Below, in pieces: positions 30,886-42,363 of a stretch of DNA of 64,000 nt (position 1 is its first letter; each line of letters begins with the position of its first letter). A program made the position numbers and the translations under genes. The notes beneath the pieces were generated by a model. It saw only the letters and a program-made list of their open reading frames with translations. It was not told the DNA's origin and searched no databases. The stretch covers positions 28,522,853 through 28,586,852 of the forward strand of contig OY755241.1 in the NCBI GenBank assembly GCA_963576725.1, written 5' to 3'. Source of the stretch: Azorinus chamasolen (taxonomy: Eukaryota; Mollusca; Bivalvia; Cardiida; Solecurtidae).

Positions 30886-31063
30886 GGGTCCATGCTTATA
30901 AAACTTTTAGTTGAGTCTGAGTTCGTTCTCAAGTTTTGATTGGTCAGATTGGGGCCTTTGGCTCCAATCTGATCAATCAAAAACTTGAGAACTCAAATCT
31001 AACCAATCAAAAGCTTGAGAGGGTTCTCAGACTCAACTAAAAAGCTTTATAAGCATGGACCCC
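30886..31063. repeat. Nested ~180-bp inverted repeat
   Basis: Outer arms GGTCCATGCTTATAAA.CTT and the inverse (31,045-31,063). Inner arms TTGAGTCTGAG and TTCTCAAGTTTTGATTGGTC, closing on GATTGGGGCCTTTGGCTCC. Right arm carries the TTGAGAACTC unit in two variants. A foldback MITE or hairpin RNA source; no second copy in this window. Confidence 0.8.
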
Positions 31064-31224
31064 GATATCATATGTTGAACATTTTACTGACTTCCGCTTC
31101 TTTGTAACCCTTGAGAAACTACTGACAGAGTGTCAAGTAGCCCGGATCGTGATGAGACACCTACTGGGGACCAACCTCTTTAAATTGCTATCCATGAACA
31201 TGGGTAAATCAGAGGCCAAGATAA

Positions 31225-31375
31225 GATGCGTAAATTAACCTTTTTTCCAAGAATAACATCGTTATTTCTCCGTCAAACTCGATGTTATCTCTTTGAGACG
31301 ACTCTAAAGAGTTGTGACAAGATTGGGTTTGGTGGAAAATGACGATTTTAGTATTTGTGTAAGCACATTTATCTG
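31225..31375. mobile_element. MITE family G hairpin
   Basis: Arms TTATTTCTCCGTCAAACTCG and GGGTTTGGTGGAAAATGACG with CTCTTTGAGACGACTCTAAAGAG between. Same family as 44,810-44,912, 45,735-45,830, 47,580-47,670 and 63,905-64,000 (motif ATTTCTCCACCAAACCCTAT). Confidence 0.6.
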
Positions 31376-31689
31376 TCGCTCTGTGTTAAATTAAACCGAA
31401 AAACGATGCAAACGCCGAAGAATTGCCAAAACCACAATCTCCTTATGAACGTCACATGATTGTTATCAATTCATGAAGTTTATGTGTATTGCCATGCAGC
31501 TGACATTTAATGAATTATAACAAATTTCGAAATTTATTATAAAAAAACATCAAACAGAAACCGGTTTTTATTTTAATTTGAAAAAAATGTAGAACTACTA
31601 TGTCGGCACTAGCTCATCTATGCACCATCTGCTTCTCATTTTCATGTGCAGTAACAAAACATTAAATGCATGTTTAAACAACCATTAAA

Positions 31690-33178
31690 ATACTAAAAGT
31701 ACAAAATTGAGTCCTGCAGGAAACACAACATACAGAACAAACAGTCGCCCGAACAACAACGCAAGGACACAGCAAATGTACATAACTATAAAACATCAAG
31801 AGACGCACAAAGACAAAACAAACATACAATAGGGGGAAGATGGAAGTACCGCCTTGGAACGGTCAGACAAAAGTCACTGGGGGTTAAACCGGTATATGGG
31901 CGCCCAACCTCACACTTATTCTATCCCCACCCTAAAAGACAAACAGTGTAAATAAACGTATCACCTCTCCGACTAAACTACAGCAACCGCGATGGCAAAT
32001 ACAGTGGTAAAGTGCAAGTATAACGAAAACATTTAAGTGAACAAACTGTATCCATCTATCGCCAGTGTACTCATTAACTGAGCTGCAAACAGAGTAACTA
32101 GAAAAATAATAAAGGGTACGACAAAAACGAAATAGTACAGATATCCGACGTCCTCCTTCCGTTTATGGATTTAAGAGGTCGCCTTCATAGAGTACTAAAC
32201 CTTTCTTGTCGGCGTACATGCAAAGAGGCCAGCGTGATTGCCAACTGTAAAAGGGTTGACAACCAAACATGCAGTATGTTGTAGTACTATAGGATCATAT
32301 CCCTTTTTAATGAAATTTTAACATAGTTGATGAACAAAGTGAGAAAATGGGTATGTCCTATAATTTTACGAAATTTAGGATGTGAAATACCGTGTCGTAG
32401 AAGTGCCTTGAGATTACATTGGTACTTGCCAATAAGTGAGAGATTTTGATAGTAAAATTTCGAGAAAGGTTTTTCTTAGTTTATGGTATCTATATCCCTT
32501 TTCAGCTTTTAAGCAGCTTTTCAGTTAAAATGAAATTTCGACTGTTAAAATCGTCAATAGATGAACAAGCTCTAGCAAAACGAATAAGATGGGGCACGGG
32601 GAACATCTCCGTCAAGATGAGGGAAATTTACAATATTAAAATCAAAATCATCTCTTTTGTCATATATTTTAGAAGAAATCATTCCATGATCAATTTTAAG
32701 GTCTAGATCAAGAAACGCTGCATAATTGTCGGACGGGTTAGTTTTATTCAATTTGAGTTCTTTAGGATAAATTGTAGAAATCATAGTATCAACGAAAGGG
32801 TTATCTAAGTTAAAACTATCATCCAAATATCGTGAACTTTCATTGAAGGCTTTTATAACATCTTGTGATTGTGGATTCAATCGTAACATGAAACCTCTCT
32901 CATAGCAGTACAAAATAAAATCTGCGACAAGTGGTGCACAATTCGTACCCAAAGGAATACCAGTTGCCTGACGGTATATAGCATTCCCATAACGTACAAA
33001 TATGTTATCCAAAAGAACGGTTAGTGATTCGCAAACTTCTGAGCAAGTCCAATTGGTGTAATATTTCATTTGCTCGTCAGTAAAGAAAGCTTTTTCAGCA
33101 TTACATGCCAGAAATGATGTTTTTCCCGGGCAAATACTTTCTGGATTAAGTTAGCCAGTTTATCTTTAAAGGTCAAGT
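31690..33178 (-). pseudogene. Naiad-B copy, 3' half
   Basis: From low to high coordinate: 3' UTR (31,690-32,165), end of coding (PFTVG, ~32,250), thumb remnants with a deletion near 32,500-32,590, palm with motif C YLDD (~32,815-32,825) and motif B GIPLGTNCAPLVADF (~32,940-32,970), fingers to 33,178. The frame from 33,069 down to 32,572 is open. It is interrupted at TTTAA by the TIR element, and its 5' half resumes at 38,151. Confidence 0.85.
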
Positions 33179-33404
33179 AAACAGATTGGGTTTTCGTCAA
33201 AATCTGATAGTATACAGTTAGTTAAACACCAAGCTTTAGAAAATTCTTACCGTTTTTATCTTGTTTTGATAATCGAGTTTTTATTGTACCGCGAACCATG
33301 CATTCAGAAAATCGATACATGATTATCTCCCTTGCGTGACGTCACTTGTGTACACGCCAGTCAAAGATCCCATTGAGAGGGAGGAATGTACACAGAAACT
33401 TAAC

Positions 33405-33625
33405 ATTTTCCTTTAATTAACGCCTCTGCAAACAAAGTAGATCCAGATCAGAGTCTACAGGAACCGTCTAATTAGGATTTGTTCTGTTTGCTTACAAAAT
33501 TAGATCGAATCCGATTCCACAGTTTCTATAATTACCCAAATTATTTTCACACTTTTCCAGACATTATGTCCATGGATTAGCCATAGAAAGTGACACTTTA
33601 TCGAGTAGGGGAAACTATTTATGGG
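33405..33625. mobile_element. MITE family C copy
   Basis: AATTAACGCCTCTGCAAACA, then CAGATCAGAGTCTACAGGAA, then TCTGTTTGCTTACAAAAT. The TTAACCC end is lost. It lies inside the TIR element. Confidence 0.5.
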
Positions 33626-33699
33626 GTGTGATGTTTATTTTGATGTGAAAAACAATGATACTTAATACTAAACACATATTTTTTCAATTTTGTAAATCT

Positions 33700-33937
33700 T
33701 AACCCTTCGATCTCTTGCTGAATTTTGAAATACATTTCTCCTTCTTTACACATGCCCTGTTGTATAATTACATATATCTTCACTGTGTACACGTATTTCG
33801 CTGTGCAATCACTGCTGTGGAATGCACTGGTTGCACAATCAACTTGTAAATAGTACAGACCCTGCAGGACCTGTCTCATCTGGGTCTTCACTATTTACAG
33901 GTAAGTATAATGACGTGAATAGCAAGCGAAGGGTTAA
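33700..33937 (-). mobile_element. MITE family D copy
   Basis: TTAACCCTTCGATCTCTTGC left, AGCAAGCGAAGGGTTAA right. Core shortened to CCTGCAGGACCTGTCTC, so half of the palindrome is deleted. Confidence 0.75.
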
Positions 33938-34636
33938 AACTTACTTTACCTGTCAGTGAATTTACACTATTCATAAACTATAATTTTAAAATAGGATGAG
34001 GTTAAGACCAAGACCAATAGCAAATAGTGTAGATTCAGATCAGAGGGACCATTTGGGTCCCGCCCATGAGTTGGGTCCAAACAGCTTTTAAACAGAACCG
34101 GATAACTTTAGATGAATTTCATATTTAGGCAAAGTGGGTTCAGATTAAATGGGACGCTCTCGTTACTATGTATAAATGTACGTACTTTAGAAAAAAATCC
34201 ACCAAAATACAAATAAAATAGAAAATAATGTATTTATTTATTTATTTTACTTTAATATTTGCCAATACCAAAATGATGCATTACTTTCAGAAAATCGAGT
34301 AAAGGTTGAAATACCAAAATATGTATTTTTTGGGAAAATGAGAAAAAGGTGGATCTTGATAACAAATAGTTGTCAGTCTTGAAGAATGACTAATGTCTTT
34401 ATTAATATATTCATGTTTCTAAAGCTTGTGAATTATGTTTAAATGACTGGACCCTCTACAAATAAAAATGTCTATAAAAAGATGTTAAACACATTAAAAC
34501 TGTTACTACATTTTTATCATAATTTTACAGTATACTCGTATGTGCAATTTAATTATGGTTTGTAGGGAAACAACAATAAACATAGCCATTAGAATTTCTC
34601 TATGAATGAATGTGTTAAATGGCCTTAGGCCATATT

Positions 34637-36495
34637 GTACTAATGGAAAAGTAGTAAAGTCAAGCAGGCAAAGCCACATGCAAGACGCAACCACCACCAA
34701 AACACCGATAGACAGCATGACACACACACACACAACCACACACCCAAACGCACACACACACACACACACACACGAAATGAACACAGAAAACACCAAAAGA
34801 CACGCAAGAAACAGGGACAAACGTTCCACAACATGAACAAACCACAAGCACAAAGACGCAAGGCAAACAAAAGGAAGGGTGACAAAAAGAGTACCGCCTT
34901 GGCACGGTCAGCAGCAAAAACATCACTGGGGGTTTAAATCGGTTTACGGACGTCCTAACCTCACACTTCTCTCAAAGTCACCCTAGCTTTACAAATATTG
35001 TAAATAAAGGTATACCCGCTGGACTTACCCACAACTTAGACGACGGTGAACACAGGACAACATGTAAAACATAGCATAATAACTGTGACAAACCGTCAAA
35101 TATGTACTCAATGACTTTGCTGAAGTCAGAGCACCTGCAGGTAAGCCGTTAAGGGCACGACAGGGAAAAAGTAATACATGAGTCTGGTAAGCTCCTCCTG
35201 TATCCAAGTTTAAGAGTATACCATCATAGAGTACTACCCTCGGCCTGTCATCGCGCAAGCAAAGAGGGAAGCGTAGCTACCGACTGTAAAAGGGTCGATA
35301 ACCAAACATGCAGTGTGTTGCAATATAATAGGATCATAACCTTTCTTTTTAAATGTTTTAATGCGTTTTATAAACAAATCATGAAAATGGATATGACCCC
35401 GAATTTTCCTAAGTTTGTAGATAACATCCCCATAAAATTCTGGTTGAGAAATGCCTTGTCGCAGTAACGTCCGTAGATTGCAATTATATTTACTAATGAG
35501 AGGTAAATTTCGATAATAAAATTTAGAAAAGGTTTTCCGAAGTTTGTGATATCTGTAACCTTGCTTAAGAAGTTTATCAGTTATAACTAAATTACGTCTG
35601 TTAAAATCTTCAAGCAAAGAACAGGCTCGGGCAAACCTAATAAGTTGAGAAATATAAACCCCATAAGATGTAGAACGTGGCACATCCCCATCTAGAAAAG
35701 GATAATTAACAATTTTAAAATTAAAATCTTCTCTTTTATCGTATACTTTGGACGAAACTTTATCATTTGTAATTGAAAGATTCAAATCTAAAAATGAAGC
35801 ATTAATGTCAGATTGATTAGCTTTGTTTAAAGACAGTTCTTTTGGGTAGATTGAAGAAACCATAGTATCAAAATAAGAATGATCTAAATTCAAAATATCG
35901 TCTAAATACCTTGAAGTTTTATTAAAAGCATTAACAATATCGGTCTGTGTATCAGATTTTAAGCTAAGCATAAAATCCCTCTCGTAGCAATACAAAAACA
36001 AATCTGCAACAAGAGGGGCACAATTTGTACCCATGGGTATACCAACAACTTGACGATATATGGTATCCCCATAACGCACAAATATATTATCTAAAAGAAA
36101 GGTAAGAGATCTACAAACATCAAGGCAAGTCCACATTGTGTAATGTTCAACTTCTGAATTCGAAAAGAATGAACGTTGAACATTACAAGCAATGAACATT
36201 TTGTTTTCTCTGGCAAAGGTTTTTTCTATTAATTTAATAAGTTTATCCTTTATAAGATGGTAAGGTAGAGTAGTGTAGAGAAATCATAAGAGCTCAGTAA
36301 AGAAATGTTATACTGTTCATTTTCAAGTTTTGTTAAAACATCATTTGAATTTTTTATGGACCAAAAAACATTAATACCAGAATTTTCATATATTTATCAC
36401 AGTAGCGTTTAACATGTTCTTTGATCGTAGTAAGACAGGACGTCAAAAGTATAGATAATTTAGTAGTGGTACAACAGCTAGAGTTGGCAATAAAA
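34637..36495 (-). pseudogene. Naiad-A copy, 5'-truncated
   Basis: Minus-strand copy starting inside the RT fingers (homologous to ~22,700). A 7-bp deletion near 36,260-36,285 shifts the frame just before motif A. From 36,199 to 35,234 the RT remainder is open and includes GIPMGTNCAPL, YLDDI and the thumb, ending CAMTGRG as in the complete copy. The 3' UTR with the SECIS-like hairpin and one pseudo-LTR copy follow (34,640-35,030). Very close to the complete element in sequence, hence recent, but dead through truncation. Confidence 0.9.
35186..35240 (-). promoter_or_regulatory. SECIS-like hairpin in the truncated Naiad-A copy
   Basis: Same bases as 23,965-24,018 in reverse, without visible change. 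Here it follows only the RT end, with no UGA left upstream, so it is a passenger. Confidence 0.45.
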
Positions 36496-36889
36496 TATTA
36501 CACATGAATGCCCCATGCAGGGTCAGTAGTCTCCAGATGTCAGTTATCATTGTGGCCCTTTGTCAAATACCAAACAGGGGACAATGATAAACCCGCATCC
36601 TGTATATTACGTATTGTTGCATTCCTTTATGTAGCTGTGGTAACGTATCAAAAGAATCAATCATTGCTGTCATGGTGCCTCAAAGTTAGTTTTGGGCATT
36701 ATGTAGGTAATAATCAGTAAAACTATAAAACGCATCCAATGAATAATTCCGTAAATTACAGTAATCCAGAATGACTTTTTCCTATGGATTTATGGTGAAA
36801 ATTGTCCATGTTCCAAAATTGCAAAAAAGGATCATATTTATGATAAACTATTTCCCTGATGAAAAATTATGTGTGAGTAAATTACTTCA

Positions 36890-37335
36890 CGAACATAAAC
36901 CCTTCATTTCACGTGCCTGTTTATACCCATATCCAACGTATTGAAACAAATTTACAGAGTAGATCCAGATCAGAGAGCTTCTATTGCAGCTCCCTGATCA
37001 GGTTCTTGTCGATTTGCTTATGAAATAATATACCGGTAGGTCTGGTCGTACAATTACTGCCATAGCCTGTGCTCATATATCATTAACTCTCCATGAAATC
37101 ATTACTTCTTACACAAATATTCATGAAGAATATCTAAAGGCTTTTTTTCACAATGTTAACTTTTCAAATGGATCATTGGCTCTGACAGATCAATTAGGAT
37201 TAGATCAGCAAAATTTCATAAGCAAACAGAGCAGAACCTGATCAGACAGCTCTTACAGGAACTGTCCGATCTGTATCTACTCTATTTGCAGACGCGCGTG
37301 AAGCCGTTTATATAAGAAGAGAAGAAATTGATTTT
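36890..37335. mobile_element. Two MITE family C-like copies
   Basis: 36,895-37,135 (AACCCTTCATTTCACG ... core CTTCTATTGCAGCTCC) and 37,175-37,320 (GCAAACAGAGCAGAACCTGA, core GACAGCTCTTACAGGAACTG). Ends degraded. A third partial C core lies at 37,505-37,560. Confidence 0.55.
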
Positions 37336-38150
37336 AAAGCAAATTAGGTGTCTGCTGCCAACAGTGCTAAATCGTGTTTATTAATCATTCTTTCTCTTAA
37401 GAATATTTATTAAAGATTTCACGACCTCATGAATATTCATTACTGGGATTACAGAGACGCTAGAAAACCCTGATCGAATCTAAAGAAATAAGTCTACGAA
37501 CTAATCAATCAGAGCAGATCCTGATCAGACAGTTCCTGCGTGATCTGGGTTTACGCTGTTAACAAAACGTTTGTATAGAATAATTTTCCACGAAAAAAAA
37601 GCCCATTAACCTACAGTGCTGGACCTAAGTCAGATTTATAACAGAATGTAGCATATCCTTTTTTATAATTGTAGACCTGCATCGACTGCACTATTTTCTC
37701 TTGTATAAATTTCACGGAAAACGGCCATCGAGACAAAATGTAAGCTGACCCAATATAGGCTAAACCACATCACGTTTTCTTGAACTTCTCGTCTTTTGGT
37801 AATTTAAATAATCCTATTTAGTCTCTGTCGGATTAGGAGCTACACCCATAGGCATTGATACACCCATAGGCAGAACAAATTACCATTTTAGCACTCAAAA
37901 CGAAGCAGAAGTACATTACGTGCGATTCTTTTCTATACGATATCTAGTTCGACATTTATCGCGAATGTTCACAAGTGACGTCATCACAAGGGAGATAAGC
38001 GAGCGACCAAAATCAGCCAGTGCTTACTTATCGGTGATATATGACAGCTGCTATGTGCGATATGACTGCATTTTTGTGTTTTCGAAACTACGTCGTACAA
38101 GGTACCCATTTGTCAAATATTTACGAAAAAGTGTCCTGCCTGTTTACTTG

Positions 38151-39990
38151 ACCTTTAATTAAAATATGAGGAAGAGTTGTGTATAGAGTAAAAAAAGTCG
38201 TACGTGCTTACAGTGGATGCAAGATACCTTTTGTTCCTAAGCTTGTTTAAGACTTCTGAGGGGTTCTTAATAGACCAGAAGAGATTTATTCCAGAATTTC
38301 CATAAGTCTTATCACAGTAGAATTTTACATGTTCTTTTAACTTCGTTAAGTAGTTGTACAGGAGCTAGGATTTGCAATGAAACGCGCTTTATATGTTTTT
38401 ATGTAGGTTTGGTAACCAATACATTGTAGGAAGTTTATGTTGTGTAATTTTAATATCGGTTCCAAGTTGTTCACACTTTTTGACATGGTCTTAAACGATG
38501 GTTTTTTCGTCAGTAGTTACTGAAATGTATGACTTGGTGTTAATAATTTCCTGCTTCAAGACATCGATATAATGTAATCGTCAATTAATAATCACATTAT
38601 TCGATGCCTTATCAGCAGGAACAAAAACGTATTTTGAATGGAAATCCTGTATACCCTTTTTAAGATGTCTAAAAGAAATTCTAGGTTAAGGTGGAAGAAG
38701 GTGTTTGTTAGAGCTATAAAAAGAAATGCGTTTGTCAATTATATCAAAAATTAGTTTTTTCCAATTAGAAAGAGCATTAGACTCAACATGTTCTCTTCGA
38801 CACCATTTAATACTAAAATTTTGTAAAGCCTCCGCAATCTGAACTCGACAAGAGTTAAAATCTATCAAGGATGGTATTCTATATTTGGGACCTTTATTCA
38901 AAAGATATCGTAGACGTTTATCTTTAATTATCACAAAATTACCAGTAATCACATGATCAGCCGGAGAATAGCAAAATTTTGAGGTGGATCGTTATCATTA
39001 ATATTAAGGTCGGTCACAATTTTATTATAGTTGAAAATTGTATTTCTGATGAGTTTGTTATATTTGTAGCAGATAATAGGTGGTTCTGTATTTTTAAAGT
39101 ATTTAGAAATAGTGTCAATTCATTTTTGTCTCTAAAAATACTTTGGAGGTCAATAAAATCAATACCTTTATTAATAAAAGGAATTTTCAAGAAGAATCTT
39201 TGGTGTTCAGATAATTTGTCAATGTGCGGTCTGAGAACATGTAGAGTAAAGCTTTGTATCAAACTAGCCGTTCCTATGAGAGGATCTGATCTAAAATGAT
39301 TTTATCGGCTTGCTCGTCAATTTCTTTTAATGAAGATATGGATAAGGAGGAAAGTCTAGAAAGCATGGCATGTTTACCAGAAGATAGACGTAAAGTATGT
39401 AAATCAAGAATAGTCATTTTCAAACGAGATTTTCGTTTAATATTACCATTTTTACGAATGCCATGTGATCGAGATTTGCGTTTTCTTATAGAAAATATCG
39501 AAAATATATCAATATCAGGATCTTAAGAAATATTTCCAGTCTGGTAAATATTATCATTCAATCCTAAAGGAAAATGTGTTTGCAATGTTTTAATCCAATG
39601 TAATTCAGATATAAATCTAGCTTTCGATTTTAAGCTACTTGTAGCTTCTTTATCATATGAAATATGTTCTACAATTTGTACTGAAACATCTTTAAAAGAA
39701 TGGCCGGACTTCCGAAAGTGTTGTTATAAAAAATGATTTAATTTACGATTTCGACACTGATACACGTGCTCCCGAAATCGAGTTTTCAAAGCACGTCCTG
39801 TTTGTCCTACGTACTGTATACCGTTGCGCAACTAGGCGCGTTTCAAATTAAAACATAAATAACGTTAGTAGTAGTACAATCAACGTCTGAGTTTATCTTG
39901 ACACTAAATGTTCTACCATTAACTTTTGATTGATTTTATTGTGGAATTACAAGAAATGTTACTACAGCATATGCAGTTACTCTTCCTGTG
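38151..39990 (-). pseudogene. Naiad-B copy, 5' half with endonuclease
   Basis: From high to low coordinate: N-terminal CICC motif (~39,965), then VKINSDVD with TGT (39,876-39,878), TGA (39,843-39,845) before NAPSC, QYVGQTGRALKTRFREH (~39,770-39,820), nuclease Glu in ISELHWI, basic RKRKSRSHG, linker GHVITG-equivalent (CYSPADHVITG, ~38,935-38,965) with the CxC part deleted, and TGA at 38,581-38,583 before RLHYIDV. Several frameshifts and a TAA show it is dead. Its value is as an outgroup copy showing Cys/UGA at homologous sites. Confidence 0.85.
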
Positions 39991-41035
39991 AGTCTGCTTC
40001 TCAAGTTCATTATTAATTAACAGAAAATTGAATACATTCTTAAAACGGCCATAAATATACTAATATAAAGACAAATCATTGAATACTATCTTGTCAATCG
40101 TAAAATAGTATTACGAATTAAGAATGGATTTATAACACTAGAAATTATCTTTCTGTCTAGAAACAATTACGGAAGAATTGTAGGTCCTGCAGAACGTACA
40201 ATAAACTGATATGCTCCAGGAATGTGATTTAACTCATTGTGAAAATTGATCATAAATAATTCTTATTCAAATAATGATATACAGGTTTCGTTACTACATC
40301 TCTTTTGCAAACAGTGAATACCCATGATAGCGGGCTCCTATAGGATCAATAATATTATATACATGTGTATATCTTATTTTGTAGATAAAACCGTGCCTTA
40401 AAACCCTGTTTCATATACTATTATAGATATTCATGATATCATTATTTCTTTCAAAAGTATTTACGAGGGAAAGAGTTAACACCCCGTCCCCATGTAAACA
40501 CTTTTTCACGTCTTTGCAAACATAGTACATGTAGATTATATAAAAACTGATCCTACAGTTTCTTCCAATATAAAACAATCTTTTTTTAAATATATAATTT
40601 TAAAAAATCAGCTAATACATATGCATGCTATTATTATTTCTTACAGACATGTTTAACAGGGAAATGGTTCAATCAATATTCAACTACAGTTATTTATAAA
40701 TCTACAAGTAGATCTCTACCAAAGCAAAATAACGACCTGTTACTGTAAAACATTCTATCTTGATACAATGTATGTAACAATGCCTTATCCGAGTACTTAC
40801 TTGAACATGTTGTCTGGTTCGTAAAGGCACAGCTCAGAACTCATTCGATAAGCAAACGTATTAATTTGCAGCTCCACATGTTTCCAGTCCTCGCCCAATT
40901 CTTGACAGATAACCACATACGCACAGCGGTAGTTATTTTATACATATTTCAGTGGTCACGCCCATCACATGATTCGTGATCGATCACGTGGTTCACGTTG
41001 CCTGTAATCCAAATAAGGACCTTCTGTGATATACA
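39991..41035. other. Unassigned, with two degraded MITE C fragments
   Basis: 40,305-40,480 and 40,485-40,670 hold CTTTTGCAAACAGTGAATAC, GGGCTCCTATAGGATC and ACGAGGGAAAGAGTTAA remnants. The rest shows no element or exon. Confidence 0.4.
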
Positions 41036-41074
41036 AAAGCATAGAGCATAGAGCATGCAGACATTGATTTCCAT

Positions 41075-41155
41075 GGCAAACAGTGTAGATCCGGATGAGA
41101 GAGATCCTAGGAGTTCTCTCATCTGGGTATACACTGTTCGCAAATGTCACTGTAG
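41075..41155. repeat. MITE core hairpin
   Basis: GCAAACAGTGTAGATCCGGA, then GAGAGAGATCCTAGGAGTTCTC, then GGGTATACACTGTTCGC: an inverted repeat of the C/D type without recognisable outer ends. Confidence 0.55.
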
Positions 41156-41282
41156 TTGTGACTGGTGGGCAATGCATTAGTCCAATAATTATTAACACCA
41201 ACAATAGCATGGGACCCCTTACCCAAACTGTGAAAAATAATGTCTGAACAGAGTTGGAGCTGGTGCAATTTTGACTACCCGT

Positions 41283-41470
41283 AAAACCCCGCTAATGCGA
41301 CCACCTAAAAGAGGTGTAATTGTGGGTGCTAGATGCAGGTGGTAGCTTAATGCAGGACAAAAGTAATACAGAGGAGCTTTCTGTATTACTTTTGCCCTGC
41401 ATTAAGCAACCACCTGTTTATAAAGACGCCAATGTTTATTCATTAAGTGGTCGCATTAGCGGGGTTTTAC
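41283..41470. mobile_element. MITE family H copy
   Basis: Ends GTAAAACCCCGCTAATGCGA and CGCATTAGCGGGGTTTTAC. Core CAGAGGAGCTTTCTGTATTA with inverse, bordered by GGTGGTAGCTTAATGCAGGA and its complement. Long and nearly perfect. Non-coding. Confidence 0.75.
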
Positions 41471-41842
41471 ATGTACTTCCATTAAGATCAAGCTTTTTGA
41501 TAAGCTAGTGATCAAGTTTCCTTAGACAATATTTTAAGAAACTACTGACCAAGTATAAAACAGGCTGGACCCTGATAAGACGTCGAGTATTTCGGGTCCA
41601 AACTGTTTGGGAATGTTACTAGTCATGGTTAGTCCGATAAGTGATAAATATATTATTGCTTTCATTAGACGAGTGATGCGTAGAAATGTGTGTTGTTTTT
41701 AAGCAGACGGGTTGGTGCGTGTTAGTGTATTTTCTGTAAGCAAATGAGTTGCTACATGGAAACATGTATTTGTTAGTGTGACCTGACGGGTGCGTGTTAA
41801 TGTATGTTCTGTAAGCAGATGAGTTGATACATGGAAACATGT

Positions 41843-42115
41843 ACAGTTGAACTTCGATATCTCAAACTTCAAGTGACCATGCAATTTACTTCGAGATAAC
41901 AAAAGTTCGAATCTCAACCAGTTCACAGCTTACTGCTCCTGTAGGGGCTTTCAGCATTAATTTCGTCGAGCATTAAGTTGCAATACGTGTTTCTAGACAT
42001 GCGTAGCGATATATTATATAACAAGTATTGTAATCTTCAAAAGGACCCAAGTTTTACTTAGAGTTATATTAAAGTTCGGGTTATTCTATTTCGAGATATC
42101 AAAGAAAAGCTGTAT
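41843..42115. mobile_element. MITE family A copy
   Basis: ACAGTTGAACTTCGATATCT left, GATATCAAAGAAAAGCTGTA right (diverged). Middle has TTACTGCTCCTGTAGGGGCT. Flanked by TA. Confidence 0.7.
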
Positions 42116-42159
42116 TTGTCTGTGTGACCAGACAGGGGACAATGGATAAATATAAATAC

Positions 42160-42363
42160 AGTAAAACCTCTCTTAACCGGAATTCTAGTAGAAAAGAATT
42201 TATATTTTTTAGGCAGGTGACTGCTTAATGCAGAGTGAAAGTCACGCAGAAAGCTCCTCTAGGAGCTTTCTGCATGACTTCCACCCTGCATGAAGCCTTC
42301 ACATGTCCCCTAGACCGATATTTATACTAAATTTAACTTCCGGTTAAGAGAGGTTTTACTGAA
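42160..42363. mobile_element. MITE family H variant
   Basis: ACAGTAAAACCTCTCTTAAC and TTAAGAGAGGTTTTACTG ends. Core AGAAAGCTCCTCTAGGAGCT with arms GACTGCTTAATGCAGAGTGA and complement. A solitary end also lies at 5,568-5,590, and related copies at 45,425-45,595, 50,840-50,960 and 62,835-63,012. Confidence 0.75.

Larger units (their letters stand above)
33179..38150. mobile_element. ~5-kb TIR element with TTAA duplication, host to other insertions
   Basis: Left end AGGTCAAGTAAACAG, right end CTGTTTACTTGACCT, each bordered by TTAA; the uninterrupted Naiad-B copy at ~24,903-24,920 has a single TTTAATTAAAAT. Sub-terminal regions are also inverted (TTATCTCCCTTG.GTGACGTCACTTGTG at ~33,328-33,355 and its inverse at ~37,968-38,000). 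Interior: MITEs C and D, a 5'-truncated Naiad-A and unassigned sequence, but no transposase. TTAA suits piggyBac, yet the ends are not CCC/GGG, so the superfamily stays open. Confidence 0.7.

Noticed and set aside
36508..36720. 70-codon plus frame beside the truncated Naiad
   Set aside because: No family resemblance, no splice or promoter context; length is within chance.
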